DNA from: Neodontobutis hainanensis | Lineage: Eukaryota > Chordata > Actinopteri > Gobiiformes > Odontobutidae | Direction: 5' to 3' | DNA length: 64,000 nucleotides | Assembly (NCBI GenBank): GCA_024349245.1 | Contig: JALDNG010000930.1 | Location: 1 to 64,000 of the forward strand | In this document: piece after piece, positions 12,143 to 24,034 of the stretch | Position numbering within the stretch: the first letter of the stretch is position 1 | Layout of the letters: the number at the start of each line of letters is the position of its first letter | Translations under genes and position numbers: made by a program | The notes under the pieces: generated by a model | Databases searched by the model: none | Told to the model about the DNA's origin: nothing | The model's input: the letters and a program-made list of their open reading frames with translations, nothing else

Positions 12143-12513
12143 ACCTGATTTGATGTGTACAGGTCAGTGTGAAAGATGACACCAGACCTTCTTTTTTACC
12201 TGATTTGATGTGTACAGGTCAGTGTGAAAGATGACACCAGACCTTCTTTTTTACCTGATTTGATGTGTACAGGTCAGTGTGAAAGATGACACCAGACCTT
12301 CTTTTTACCTGATTTGATGTGTACAGGTCAGTGTGAAAGATGACACCAGACCTTCTTTTTACCTGATTTGATGTGTACAGGTCAGTGTGAAAGATGACAC
12401 CAGACCTTCTTTTTACCTGATTTGATGTGTACAGGTCAGTGTGAAAGATGACACCAGACCTTCTTTTTACCTGATTTGATGTGTACAGGTCAGTGTGAAA
12501 GACACCAGACCTT
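12143..12513. repeat. 54/55-bp tandem array, about seven copies
   Basis: Units start at 12143, 12198, 12253, 12307, 12361, 12415 and 12469, each beginning acctgatttgatgtgtacag. The first two units are 55 bp (one extra T in the T-run) and the later ones 54 bp. The last copy lacks 'atga' in aaagatgacacc. Copies are almost identical apart from the T-run. On the minus strand the 54-bp units translate to an 18-residue repeat (RRSGVIFHTDLYTSNQVK), but I see no gene context for it. Confidence 0.95.
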
Positions 12514-12990
12514 CTCATGAGACATTCACTGTTCTCCATTCAACCTTGAAGTTTTGAACACTTCTTGTTGAAGACTACATTTCCAGACTTGCTCTGCAGC
12601 CGGAAGGTGTTGTTTCTGTAGAATTCTCCTCAGCACCTTTTAATCTGTTGGAAGTTAACCTTGTATTTCTGTTAGATGTTGTCTAAACCATTTTCTGATC
12701 CATGAGTCTGTTTTATGGTCTCTCACTGGAGAGTCTTCAACTCTAGATGACTCTGTGTCCTCCATAACTCTTATCTCCAACCCTTCCTAAGTGACCTTTA
12801 TGACCTCTGTGTGTTTATTCTATTTTCACACAGACCTTCTTTTCTCTGGACAAGATCAACCTGTCAACATTGTTTTATGTCTTGTCTTCTTCTGTCATTA
12901 GTATTGATGCCTAACTTACTCCAGACCATACTGTATGATGTCATAAACTTTTAACTCTTTCTACACTTCTCAGTCAATGCTTTAATCTTA
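12514..12990. other. No recognisable gene
   Basis: Continues the AT/T-rich sequence after the tandem array up to the solo LTR. Nothing further is recognised. Confidence 0.4.
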
Positions 12991-12995
12991 GACAC

Positions 12996-13352
12996 TGTTA
13001 TAGGAATATTTTATATCCAGAGAGACACGGAGACCGATTATAATTTAACAAGCAATGGTCAGGTTTTAATCCTTGCAAGGAGGAGCAAAGCAGACACAGT
13101 AACAATGATACAGCGGCAGGTTTGCTTCCTGATGTAAACTTAACATGGGATTATATACAACACAGTGACGTCCTTGGTGAGAGCGTTCACAATGGTCCAG
13201 GAGAAAGAGTCCGTGACAAGCCATGTCTCAGTCCTGTTATATCTACTCCATGCTTGGATTAGAGCGAAGGACATGACATGAATTTGACATGACCTGAAGA
13301 GAACTATAAGCCCCCAGTAACTCTAAACATAGGAATTAAAATTCTTATAACA
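12996..13352 (-). mobile_element. Solo LTR, same family as 42343-42703
   Basis: Starts TGTTATAGGAATATTTT and ends CTTATAACA on the plus strand. It matches the LTRs at 42343-42703 and 48968-49327 along its length (aaattta-caagcaatgg, tccttgcaagga, ggattatatacaacacag, tgacatgacctgaagag). Neither the primer-binding site nor the polypurine tract seen next to those LTRs is present. Flanks gacac (12991-12995) and gccac (13353-13357) look like a 5-bp target duplication with one change. I infer a solo LTR in minus orientation. Confidence 0.8.
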
Positions 13353-13357
13353 GCCAC

Positions 13358-15572
13358 TTACTTCAAACACTGCTGTAATAGTTTTTGAATCCTATGCTGT
13401 TAAAGTATTATCTGTTTTCAGTTTTACAATGTCTCTCAAAAACAGAATACATCTACAAATAACATTAACTCTGCTTCAGTTGGTTAATGTTACATCTGTT
13501 CTCACTGTTTTAGAATTTATCTGTTGGTTTTAATCAGACACATGGCTTTTATTTTATATTTTCCTGCTGGGTTAACTGTTTACATCTTTTGTTTTATTAA
13601 ATTCAGAACTGAAAATATTACTTTATATTTTCTCCTAGTTTTTGTTTAGACAAATTTAGGACTTTAGATCATAAATGTGTAACTGGTGTTAAAACATTGT
13701 AATTGGAAAACCCCTTTTATCACTGAACCTTTTATAAACTTTGTCACAGCTGAAGCTAATTTTCTGTAACATAGTGTTAATCTTTATTCAATATTGTCTC
13801 ATTTTGAGCTGCATTAAACTATTGTTTTTATACTACTAGAGTATCTTGCTCATCACTGCTGATGATAACCATCTCTCTCTGTTACGTTTAGATGGAACAT
13901 TATATTTTAATCAGAATTTCCTAAAGATAGATTATGTGCATGTTTTTTTTAACACAGAAAATGTTCTGTCTGACTCCATATTCACTTCAATTTAAGCCTT
14001 TTATCAATTTGGTCTTAATTTTTTCAGACTTCTTAAAGAAGCTATTAATACAGCAAAGTTACAATCCACAACCTGCTATAACCTGCCCTTCCTAATAATT
14101 TCAACATTTGTTTACAGTTTTTCTGCTTCAAAGCTTTTGTTTTAGCTTTGAAGTGAGACGGATCAAGTTTCCTAAATTTTTCCCTTAGTATATAGATTGA
14201 ATATTCTCAGATTGACAAATTATAATTTTCTTTACTAATTTTTTCCCCCACAAATGCTCAAATTTGTAACACTGTGATGGAGTCTAACTCACATCGTTGT
14301 TGCTTGATCAGACACAGATCATATACTCACTAGATCTCTGTTCTCACTATCTTCAGGTTTACTTTAGATGAAGATAACTTTAGGTCTTTGAGGACTCGAC
14401 TGTAAGACAGACTCTTTTTCTTCCGTCTCAGTCATAATGTGTAAAACAGAAAAATACAGAACTTAAATCTATTACTGTTGCCAATTTCAATTCAGGAGAA
14501 TATTAGACAGTGTCAAAACCAGATCAGAAACCATAGACATTTCATTGTCTTGGAACATTTTCTCTACAGTTCAGCCTGGACTACATCACATCCTCTTAAT
14601 GACACTTTAAATATTTATTGATCTCCTAAACATTTAATTTAGATATACATTTTACTTTTTACTTTTTCGTACAGTACTGCTGTTAACTTTGGTTTAAGTG
14701 CACAAAACCCCAGTCCTTTTGTCACTTAATGCAACTTTAGGAGTTGAGTTTTTTGATCCAAAACCAAGTCTCAAACTGGGAATAAGAGGTACACCATCGC
14801 TTCTTGTCTTTCCAATATATATATTGTCTTGTAATTGAAAGTTTTTTCCCATCACTTGCTTCTTTCCAACTTCTCATAGTCCAAATTATATTTTTTCCCC
14901 TCTGATGTACATCATTGAACGGTGTAACTGCATCTTCAGCTCTTCTGAAGTTTTATATAGCCTTTGTGTTCTTTCTATTTTTTTTTTAGTCCATTTCTGT
15001 ATTAGTTCTGAATCCTGTGTTCTTCTCAGCCAGTTATTACAGACTGAATAGTCATTTCTCTTCTGTCCTGCTGTAATGTTAACAAGGCAGTCTCTCTGGA
15101 TGCATCTCCCTGCTCACACAGCTCCTCTGGTGTCTGATGAGGTTTAATGGGGTTGGGCAGGACTCACCAGACACTGTTTAGGTCTGTCTCACTCTCCAAA
15201 CCTGCCTCAGACACCTCTCTGTACGGCAGACTTTCCTCTGTACGGGATCCACTGTGATCTGTTAGGATAATCCTGTTACGGTGACATCGGCTCTGCTGAA
15301 GAAGACTGGAACAGAAACATAGGTTATTCATATTCCGGGGTTCTGTAGTTAAACTCTGCTCGTCTTTGCGGAGTTCCCTGTTCTTAACACACTCCTGTTT
15401 ATCATTCTTCTCCTTGTGCTGTTGTTCAGTTTGATCATTTGCAGCAGTATTAGCTTTATCTTCAAACTTTTATTTGCTTCTTTCTCTTCTTTCTTTAGCT
15501 TTCTGTAAGCTTTCCCATAATTCAATATAATGCACAGTTGATCTTCTTTGATTTTTTCAACTGAGATTTGCT
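13358..15572. other. T-rich, gene-poor stretch between solo LTR and retroviral gag
   Basis: No frame of note. It lies downstream (minus direction) of the gag fragment, where pol would be expected, but I found no catalytic YxDD-like string or integrase motif on the minus strand. It is either a pol eroded beyond recognition or an element that never had one. Confidence 0.35.
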
Positions 15573-16455
15573 TTAGTGTAATTCAGGAGGTCTTCTCTTT
15601 TTTAACCATTTCCTCATACATCCTTTAATAATTTTTCCATAAGCCTTTAGACTTGGCCCGTATGAGGTCTGTTTAGGATCAGAAAGCCTAATGTTGATAA
15701 TAGCTCCAGAAGAACTTTTCTGTCCGTGTTTTAACCCTTTCTCTGGCATTTTTGTTTTTATATCTTCTCCGTCTTGACGGGACTGACTTCTTATCATTTT
15801 ATCCAGTTCTTTGATTTCCTTTATTTCATTGTTTCTAAAGTCAGAGTCTTTTAACTCATTTGGACAGGAGCGGGTCTCTTCACATTTCCCCAAATCCTTA
15901 TCTCTCTGAGGATCGGGGGTGCTATTCCCAGAGGAGAGACGCTGCTGCAGCCACTCTCTTCTTCTCCAACTAACACTGCTCTGGTTCGTTCAGTTATAAC
16001 ACACTGGAGTTCTTCAGACAGCGCTTTTATTGGAAACTGTTCAGGATTTTCTTTATAAAGAAAAGACAATAGTGCTGAAGGTTCTGTACAAGTCTTAACA
16101 ATTATTTCTGGACCCACAACAGCTGACTGCACTGGTTTTGTTTCAGTTAATTCAATTTGTCTCCGTTTTGACTCCTCTCTAAACCATCCCAATATTTCAT
16201 TTTCTTTCATGTGTTTTTTCTCCCGTTTACAACTCAGAACTTTAGCTTTGTAAAGTTTTATATTTTCCTCTACTTCACAGCAGCACATTGGGTCAAAGCT
16301 GCCCGTAACAGGCCATTGTAAAGCCCCAAGAGTTTGTGCCACTTTTTCATATAATTTTTGATCCATTTCTTTTGACTGGATTTCTGTCCAATAATCACCT
16401 CTACTGGAGTCAAAACATCTCCAGACTCAATATTTTTAGCATTTTTCCCTCCCAT
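15573..16455 (-). pseudogene. Endogenous-retrovirus-like gag fragment, broken
   Basis: A minus-strand frame opens at 16455 with MGG, the N-terminal glycine that is myristoylated in many retroviral matrix proteins. It is followed by a lysine/tryptophan-rich stretch. The useful frame then shifts (overlap at 16270-16366) to the piece 15851-16366, which holds LQWPVTGSFDP, a Trp-Pro block of the kind found in the matrix region, and a basic, charged middle. A third piece (15573-15893) is rich in Lys, Glu and Arg. The LTR at 18106-18605 lies upstream in the same direction. At least two frameshifts make it non-functional. No protease or pol is recognised downstream. Confidence 0.6.
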
Positions 16456-17576
16456 CTTGAAGGAAAGAGACTTCCTTATACCTTTTCTTAATTATTCAAA
16501 CTAATATTCTTTTCCTTTAACAATTATTCCCATCTTTGTTGTCTTGTGGGATTCAATACTAGTTTTTCCTACTTTTCTCTGAGCATTTAACTGCTCACCA
16601 GTCTTCCCAAAGTAATTTTAAAACAGCAGAGATATCAAGCCGTGGATTTGTAACGTCACTAGAAACTCTAAATGTCTCTCTAATGGAATAATTGAAATGC
16701 TTCGGATCGCACCACAACTAGACCTACTTTGAGATAAATTCAAACTTTCTTTGGACCACAGTTTCTTTAATAATAATTGTCCGTCGGCGTCTTAAATCAA
16801 GTTACATTTAAACGTGCGCTACGGCTAATTTTAACTTGTTCTATTTGACTAATAGCACAAACCTCTAAATACTTTTACTATGTTTGTTCTTTTATGTTTC
16901 ACTATTTCTTTTGTCAACATAGATTAGTTTTACTTTAGTTATTGTTGGTTTTAACTCAATGTTTTCCAGATTAGTATTCTAATTTGCCGTCGGCTTCACT
17001 TCTTCCTCAACTTTTAGGGTTCCGTTTGAACCTATTTTTAATTTTATTCTATTAATTTTAATACTAACCCTTTACTAGGTTTTTATTTTCTCAGCCTTAA
17101 TTGATATTATTTCTTACAGTGCTTTTATTTAATTATTCGTCAACTTTATTCTATTTTGATCTCTTTTTAACACTAGTGTTTTAGTTGTTATAACCAATTT
17201 ATTATTACCATTATTACTTTTAAAGCTCTAAATCTAGTTAATACTTACTATCGACTTTTTTCAGGGCTTTAGTTGTACACACACTCACTCTCACACTCGA
17301 CTATAGTCCACATCGCGGTGCCCAGTTGCTCTCAGGCAACTCGTCCAGTTTTTCTTTCCAGAAATAGCGGTCCTTGTGTCGCTTAAACAATCATCTACTA
17401 ACTTATTTCAGCACCCAGCTGAATGTTTAAGTTAGAAAAGGAATGAATAACTATTTGCTTTCCGCTAAGGTACTTTAAATCTTGTTACTGGCAGCCAACC
17501 CGTTGTATGAATCCTGCCAGCGTGGGACAACGTGTTGTTCCTTATAAGCAGGCCTTTATCTAAGTTTTCCTCCTTT
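16456..17576. other. Leader region of the retrovirus-like element, no clear ORF
   Basis: AT-rich sequence between the 91-codon frame at 17577-17852 and the gag start. No motif recognised. Confidence 0.35.
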
Positions 17577-17852
17577 TTATATTATTGGTTTTCGTCTATT
17601 ACTCCTTTTTATTTTGTTTTCGTCTCTATACTTAAATTCATCCGGAAAATAGCATGAACTTAGTTTTCCCTTCTTGAAGATCCCTGTCTTCCACTTGGCC
17701 TCGTTCCCGTTTGCAATGTTGTAGCCTATTTTCACGTCCTTTTTAGCATATATCCACTGGATAGAAATTAATTCTAACCTTTTAAACTGCACCAGTGTGT
17801 CTCTCTCTGTTTCTACACACGTGCCTTTTATTAGCCCTAATAAGGTCCTCAA
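17577..17852 (-). CDS. Unrecognised 91-codon frame between LTR and gag
   Basis: A minus-strand frame rich in Lys, Ile and Asn lies between the LTR/primer-binding site (18086-18605) and gag (from 16455). It has one cysteine pair and no membrane segment or motif that I recognise. By position it could be a small leader ORF of the retrovirus-like element, but chance is as likely in sequence of this composition. Confidence 0.2.
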   Translation of the reverse strand: MRTLLGLIKGTCVETERDTLVQFKRLELISIQWIYAKKDVKIGYNIANGNEAKWKTGIFKKGKLSSCYFPDEFKYRDENKIKRSNRRKPII

Positions 17853-18105
17853 CCCCTGACACTTTTATGGCTCTTTAAGCCTTTACTTCTTTCCCACTAA
17901 TCTAGGTTCTTTTGAGGCGAGTTTTTTAAGCAGTCTCTTCCTATCTGTTACCCCCCTAAGCTGCACCCCGACATCCGACCATACCAAATAATAAAAGGTC
18001 TGCTCACCCTCTCTGGTCTCTGCGCCTGGGACGCTTCCTCTGGGTGTTCAAACAGAAAAAGAACCACTCTTTCTCAGTTCCTCTACTGGCTGTGGCTCCG
18101 CCAAA

Positions 18106-18605
18106 TGTTGTGTCCAAAACTGACCTCTCAGTCTTTGGCACAATCAGATGGAATAAGTCATGAACGCACCACCATTTCAATGCCATAGAGTCTTTATTGT
18201 TCACAACCAACACAATAAACGACCCGAGTAGACACACCTTCTCTACTAATGATTGTACATTAGACCCAAGCTTTTATACAGTTTTCACATGACAGTTTAT
18301 TTATGTCTATTTCGTTAAGGCTTTGAGGACCCCTCCTCATCGGCATCTTCTTCCTTTGAAGCCTGGTTTCTCCAGACAAAGACTCTCTGTCCTGTCAGTA
18401 AATTGTCCCTGTGTGTGTTTGCACAACCACCTTATCATGATTTAAACCATACATTTTTGACATCATGTTTTCTCTTTTACCTTCCCATGGCCCTAGTGTT
18501 ATCATAACATATTCTCATCCATGCATAACTATACATCCTAAGATAAGTAACATAAACCCCTCAAAGTGAATAATAACCTAAGCACACAAAAACAAACCCT
18601 TCACA
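18106..18605 (-). mobile_element. Retrovirus-like 5' LTR with promoter and poly(A) signal
   Basis: On the minus strand it starts TGTGAAGGGTTTG and ends GGACACAACA (500 bp). Inside, in the right order, are TATAAAA (complement of about 18272-18278) and AATAAA (complement of 18193-18198), as in U3-R-U5. Just after its end comes TGGCGGAGCCACAGCCAG (complement of 18086-18103), in the primer-binding-site position; I cannot assign the tRNA with certainty. It is inserted against LINE reverse transcriptase sequence on its right. It is not related by eye to the LTR at 12996-13352, so that one is not its partner. Confidence 0.75.
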
Positions 18606-18990
18606 TAGAAATATTACACCACAAGAGGCAGCAGCCTTGGTGGGAACCAGTAGAGGCATCGAGCACATCAAATAAAATGCCATTCACTCTAACACACTGA
18701 GGTCTGTCTAATAACAAGTCCAAAATCCGACCGACCAAGTTAAAATCAAGGTTAAAATCAGTCATAAGTCTCTCTGCCAGCAGGAATGGCTGAATGGTGG
18801 CAAAAGCAGAAGTAAAAGCAACAAACAAAAGTCTGGCAATGTTCTTAGCTCCATCCAGACGTTTAAGAATAAAGTGCAACAGTGTGATGAGAGCATCCTC
18901 CACTCCTCTCTCGGACCTGTGAGCAAACTGCAATGGGTCTAGCTGTTCCCTGACCTGCAGTAGCACCATGTCTTTAATGATTTTTTCAAA
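18606..18990 (-). mobile_element. LINE reverse transcriptase fragment (jockey/CR1/L2 type)
   Basis: The minus-strand frame 18601-18969 reads REQLDPLQFAHRSERGVEDA, then ARLLFVAFTSAFATIQP and VRVNGILFD...STGSHQGC. These are the core RT blocks (palm region, SAFDTI-like and GSPQGC-like) of teleost LINEs of the jockey superfamily. The retrovirus-like LTR cuts it right after the QGC block. Confidence 0.75.
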
Positions 18991-19597
18991 AGTTTTCTGT
19001 TTTTATGTATTATGTGTATACAATAGCACTCAGATACTGTCTATTTGTATTTTTTACAGTTTTACAAAGGAATATGGTCTTCAGTAAAGACAAAAAGAAG
19101 AAATGAGTGTCCTGTTATTGCTGGAGCCATTTGGTGTTTAGCTCGCTGCATAGGTTAAGTGCAGACACTCATCCGAGGACAGAAGACCCAGACTTTGCGG
19201 AAGGCAGGCCGCTTATCATCACAGCGTTGGGATAGCTCGTTGTGGAACCGCAGTGTTCAGGTAACATGGTGAAACCTCTTTTGGGACATTGTAGCCTGGA
19301 AAATGTTCCTTCCGGATTTCGCACTCCAGAGGCTGAGGGTTGATTCATGACCCGTAAACACCGGCCACAATGAGAAGCCCCACGTTAGCCTGCAGGTCCT
19401 CCGAGTATCTTATCTATCTTTTATTTGATTTTATTCATTTTTTTTTTTAAGCGACAATGCATGTTAATGAACATACATGAGACACTGCAGCCACATGAAT
19501 GGAAACATGCCAGATTGTAGCCTTAGGCTAATTTCTATCCATTGTCCCAACATTCTCACACATTCATACACCTTCTAATCTCTCTAATCTATCTTCA
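18991..19597. other. Gap with repeat-like text, no gene
   Basis: A GC-richer block at 19130-19410 and a short T-run near 19438 lead into the next LINE fragment. The stretch gcgacaatgcatgttaatg looks like a dispersed repeat, but I cannot name its family. Confidence 0.35.
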
Positions 19598-20190
19598 TTG
19601 TCAAGTGCCATCGTGTACACTGTGGTCTGCAGCGGTCTGCGTGTGAGGGACACTAATAGACTGGAAAAGATCATCAAGAAGGCTGGACATGTTGTAGGGG
19701 AGGAGTCGGACCCTCTGACTGTCGTGTCGGAGAGGATGGATGTTGTCCAAAATCAGGACTATTCTGGACTTTCCCTTCCACCCGCTCCACAAAGTACTGG
19801 TCAGCTGCAAGAGCTCCTTTAGCAATAGACTGTTACTGCCACGCTGCTCCACCGAGAGACACAGGAAATCATTCCCACCAGTCGCCATCACACTTCTGAA
19901 CTCTGTAAATCCTCTGTAGAGTCACTGTGCAACTTTCTGCCTGCTGTACAATATTAAGTCCACTTGTAAACTTGTAAACTGTACATCATGTCCACATGTA
20001 ATATGGGAATATGTATCATGTTAATATGTAAATAGATTGTTTGGTATATATCGTAGTCGATAGTTTATCCTTAAGTTATATACTTTAAAAAGAAACTTCT
20101 ATTGTCTTGCACTGGTCGGTTGCATGTTTGTAACAAAAAGAATTTCCCCTTGGGGATGAATAAAAGTAATTCTGATTCTGATTCAATATC
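19598..20190 (+). mobile_element. 3' end of a LINE with (CTGATT)-type tail
   Basis: A plus-strand frame reads VYTVVCSGLRVRDTNRLEKI, then AGHVVGEESDPLTVVSERMD. After a break come gagagacacaggaaatcatt and ccatcacacttctgaactct, the usual end of the C-terminal domain in teleost jockey-type LINEs. The copy ends with ggggatgaataaaagtaat and ctgattctgattc near 20160-20185, the simple-repeat tail of such elements. Confidence 0.7.
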
Positions 20191-21030
20191 AGACAAAAAG
20201 CTGGCCACAAAATGTACAGTGCACGAGGGTCTTGAACCTGCCCAAAGGGCTACAGTACGTTTTCAATTCTGTTATGTGCAGAAATAATTGTGCAAATACA
20301 GCAAATAATGTTTAACCAATCAAACACTTTGTAGAAGCAGCAAGATCTAAGATGAGTAACATATCAAATGTTGCAGAAAGAAAAGTTTTAAAATAGTAAA
20401 TGTTTACAATATATATTTCCCATTGGTATCATTTTAATTTTCCTGTCACTTGCGTATACCTTGTATTTGTATATTTTATGTCATTCCTTTATTTTTCGGA
20501 AAGTAGTGTGATGAGGGAAACTGTTTTATTTGACAAACATTTTACAAAATCGTTTTTGAGTCATTTCATCTTGATTCTTATTTACCTTCTTAGTTATATG
20601 TATCTTTCTAGTTTCTTTGACCTAATAATTCTGTAATGATGACCATTATGTTTTTAAATAAAAGAAAAAGAAAATAATGATAATGAATGAATACAAACCT
20701 TATTTGACAGTGGTTCAAAAAGGACTAGGACTTCTCTTTTCAAAAAAAAAAAAAAAGACACGCCACACATCAGAGATATTGGTAATTGCAGTTTACATTT
20801 TTTTTCTAGTCCCATTGTATTTCAAGCTAATGCATCATTTGTTTTCTAACTGAAAGAGATGTTTTGTGGCGATTGTACATTGTGTAATTGTCCCTTTGAC
20901 CATGTCAGCCACAGCAGAGTTAGCCAACCTACAGAGAAGTAGCGCCCCTCAGTGGTAACAGCTGCTTATAAAATAAATAAGCTTTGCAAGTTGTGCTGCA
21001 TAATAAAGGCAAATACTGTGTAATAGAATT
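20191..21030. other. No recognisable gene
   Basis: AT-rich sequence. The open frame 20400-20636 is a hydrophobic, low-information translation of AT-rich DNA. An A-run occurs at about 20742-20756. Confidence 0.4.
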
Positions 21031-21034
21031 ATAG

Positions 21035-22258
21035 TGTTGCGGTGTCCCCAAATTTCTATTGTGTCGGCGAGGGTGTGTGTGGCCCTTTAAGACAGACGTC
21101 GGGCTAATCATTGACGAGGACCGCCTGGGGAACACCTGGGGAATGGCAGGGACCAATGAGGCGTCCTCGTGGCGAGTTTAAAACAAGGGCAGAAAACGAG
21201 GAAAGGAAAAGAGACAGCCGGAGGGAGACACGCCAGAGGGACACGACAGAGCGGACGGGGAAGGACCGCCGGACGAGGAGAGGGCGTACGGGATCGCGGA
21301 AGGAGAGATGGGCCCTGGCGGACGCCGGGCAGGGAAGAAGGAAGCCGGGAGGACCTCGACAGCGACCTGAATCCAGTGGACCCAGGAGAAGGCGACCGGT
21401 CAGGCGAGTGCGGAGGGCTGAGGAAGAAGCCTGGACCCCCCCCTGAGACCGGAGAGCCAAGACGAGGGGCTGGGACGGACGAGGGACTGTAATAGAGAAG
21501 GAACAAGGAGGAGGAACGAGAAAGGGGAGAGGGCAGGTGGACGATGACGGAGTCGGATGGAAGCGCCGGGAGGATTCCGAGAGAGACCCGAGGCCAGGGG
21601 ACCCGGAGGCGTGACTGGTAGGTCGGGAAGCGAGGGGCCGACGAGGAGGCCTGGGGTGACCGCGACCAGAAAGAGAGCCAGGGACTGGTACGAGGAACTA
21701 CCGGGAACCGATGGACTGGTGGAGAAAGAGAAACGGCAGCAGAAGCGGAAGAGAGAGAGAGAGAGGGAGACGGAACTCCGAAGCGACAGATCCCTGGAGA
21801 GAGACCATACCTTACCTGTTTGCAGCGTCGTCCTGCCACGCTCGGGGAAGACCGAGCCAGGACCGAGAACTGTCAAGCTGCGTTCCAGGGACTGAGGAGG
21901 AGACCTTATACAACGCTGCAAAATACGATATAAGTGAAGGGACGCGTGTCGAATAACGCTGTGTGCTGTGGGGTTTTACCTGTGTTTTTAGAGTGTCGGT
22001 TGAACCAGAAATTGTTGTGTGTTTTAGCCAGTGAAAGCGGTGAAAGAAGGACTGGGAATTCGAGGCCAGCAGGACCGCCGGGAGAGCAGCGAAGGACAGA
22101 CTTACCGGGCTCCGAAGAACGGACTGAAGAGCAGGAATAACTACTACCGTCTCCTTGTACAGACGGCCGACACCCCATTAGTTTGTGACTCTTTCTCTTA
22201 TTAGCTCCAACCTCTTTTCTTTTAAACCTTTTATCCTGGCCTTTTATCGTCGCAACTT

Positions 22259-22289
<31 letters not shown>

Positions 22290-22399
22290 ACCTTGTCTCA
22301 ATAAATTGTTTTATTGTAAACTCGGTCCCCTCGCATTCTTTGTGGTACCTATCAGAGTGATCAGAACGAACCGGTCCCCCATCAGGGCCCCCCGTAACA
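21035..22399 (+). mobile_element. Solo LTR, 1.37 kb, GC-rich, with target duplication
   Basis: Starts TGTTGCGGTGTCCCC and ends GGCCCCCCGTAACA. It is flanked on both sides by atag (21031-21034 and 22400-22403), so a target duplication of 4 bp is visible. Inside are a promoter-like gagtttaaaac near 21174, a long purine-rich plus strand, a T-run at 22262-22290 and AATAAA at 22300-22305 about 95 bp before the end, which fits U3-R-U5. No internal element region adjoins, hence a solo LTR. The long frames on both strands (for example 21108-21839 on minus, 243 codons) are Ser/Pro/Arg-rich low-complexity shadows of this LTR. Family not determined; gypsy-type is likely. Confidence 0.75.
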
Positions 22400-22434
22400 A
22401 TAGCGCATTTAAAAACAAGACAGTTTGAAGCGTG

Positions 22435-22436
<2 letters not shown>

Positions 22437-22472
<36 letters not shown>
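22437..22472. repeat. (TA)n microsatellite
   Basis: About 17 TA units right after gcgtgt. No other content. Confidence 0.95.
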
Positions 22473-22475
<3 letters not shown>

Positions 22476-23939
22476 AGTATAACATTAATGCCCAGGCCTA
22501 TGGGCAATAAATAAGGCCCAGACGTAGGACCTGGGGTCCGCCACAGGGGATAAGGTATATTGCTATCGGGTGCCTCCACTCAGGTGAGCAGCAGGCTCGA
22601 ACCTCTCATCCGCTTCTGACAGTATCCCACAATGGCGGATAGAAAACAGAGCATTTTCAGGTTGGAACCGACTCAGTAGCCTGATGCTTTACATGTAGGC
22701 TAATGTTTTTCAGAGTTAGGAGTGATTTTATTTAGAATGACAAGGACAATGTTCAGATATTCATATCTGATTTGTTTTTATGTATTCCAGAGCTGCCAAC
22801 TCTCACGCTGTGACACACGGTTTTGCCTGTTTTCACACGCACTCACGCCACACATCACATTTCTCAGGCAAAAAAATAAAATAATCTTGAGGCGATAATC
22901 GCTGAATCGCTCGTTCCTTTTCAAACTCCCGACCATAGATGGCGCTAATAAGCGTCTCTGAACCCTATGCGCTGCACCCTGAAGCAAGTAACAGAAGAAG
23001 ATACAAGAAATACAGCGGGTGGAAAACCAGGGAAAACTACCGAGAAGACCACCGGTGATGAAAATCTGAGCTCAACCGAGACTAGGTATGTTACAATGAA
23101 ATGTCGCCTTGAGTACTTACGCTCTTAAACTTTACATCTTGATTTAAATCATTTGCTTGTGTGTTTGTTTGTGAACATGAGTGAATCAGCTGTCATAGCA
23201 GGAGAGCACCTTGTTAACCTCATAGTATAGGCTGCTGCATGTTCAAAACATCAGTTCCTAGCATTTATTCACATGGCATTTATCTTTTATTAACAGGCCA
23301 AAAGGACTCACTTTGGATGAAGATTATTTTCTGTAGAACTTAACAACACTTTTTCAAACAGGTAAGAGATGTATTCCAAAGAATTTAACAAATATGGAAA
23401 ATTTGTTCAACAGAAGTTAGACAAGGCTCGTTTTTTAACCGAGAGTAAAGTTATTAAACCAACATGACCATGAATTCTTTAAGGTTTCAAAGATGTCCCA
23501 AAAGAGACCTCTGCCAGGACAAAAGCGAAACCTTTTATTTTATTTAAAGAATAATCCAAGTGAAAAAAGACAGACAAACGCACTGACAGAACAGCCAGAA
23601 CAATTGATAGAAATGACAGAACAGACAGAGGAGCAACAAACGGTAAAGAGGGAGCAACAGGCAGAAATGATAGACGAACATGCAGAAGAGCAACATGAAG
23701 GACAGATAGAAGCACATGTAGAGGAGCAACAGACAGGACAAATGGAACGAGCAACATGTCAGATGGAAGAAGACAAACCAACAGCAGGGCCAGAAGAGTC
23801 GTGCTCAAACACTAAATTCTTAACTTCCTTTCTATCAATTCCTTCTTAAAAAAAAAATCTTTCCTATCCTTAGCTTTGTATGCTGTGCTAGGTTTTTAAC
23901 TGACTAGTTTTTTGTGCACTTATGCTTTTTGTTACCTTG

Positions 23940-24034
23940 TGTTGTTGAAATTGCTTCCATTGTTTTCCTCACTTGTAAGTCGCTTTGGATAAAAGCGTCT
24001 GCTAAATGACTAAATGTAAATGTAAATGTAAACA
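23940..24034 (+). repeat. Tail of a common teleost SINE/LINE repeat
   Basis: The text gtcgctttggataaaagcg, then tctgctaaatgactaaatg with (TGTAAA) repeats, is the 3' end of a very widespread fish repeat. It ends at the acceptor of the BED-finger exon (aaacag|gag, 24035/24036), so that exon now uses a repeat-derived splice acceptor or lies right beside one. Confidence 0.8.

Noticed and set aside
12143..12513. CRISPR-like array
   Set aside because: Units are head-to-tail with no spacers and the DNA is eukaryotic. It is an ordinary tandem repeat.
12219..12539. 106-codon minus-strand frame with an 18-residue repeat
   Set aside because: It is the translation of the 54-bp tandem array; it has no upstream gene context.
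12996..18605. One provirus bounded by the LTRs at 13.0 and 18.1 kb
   Set aside because: The two LTRs are unlike in sequence and length, and the one at 13.0 kb has target-duplication-like flanks of its own.
20400..20636. Hydrophobic 78-codon frame as a membrane protein
   Set aside because: It is what AT-rich DNA gives by chance; no splice or start context.
21108..21921. Long minus-strand frames (243 and 173 codons) rich in Ser, Pro, Arg and Leu
   Set aside because: They lie wholly inside a solo LTR and mirror its purine-rich strand. Overlapping frames on both strands are open for the same reason. No domain or splice support.
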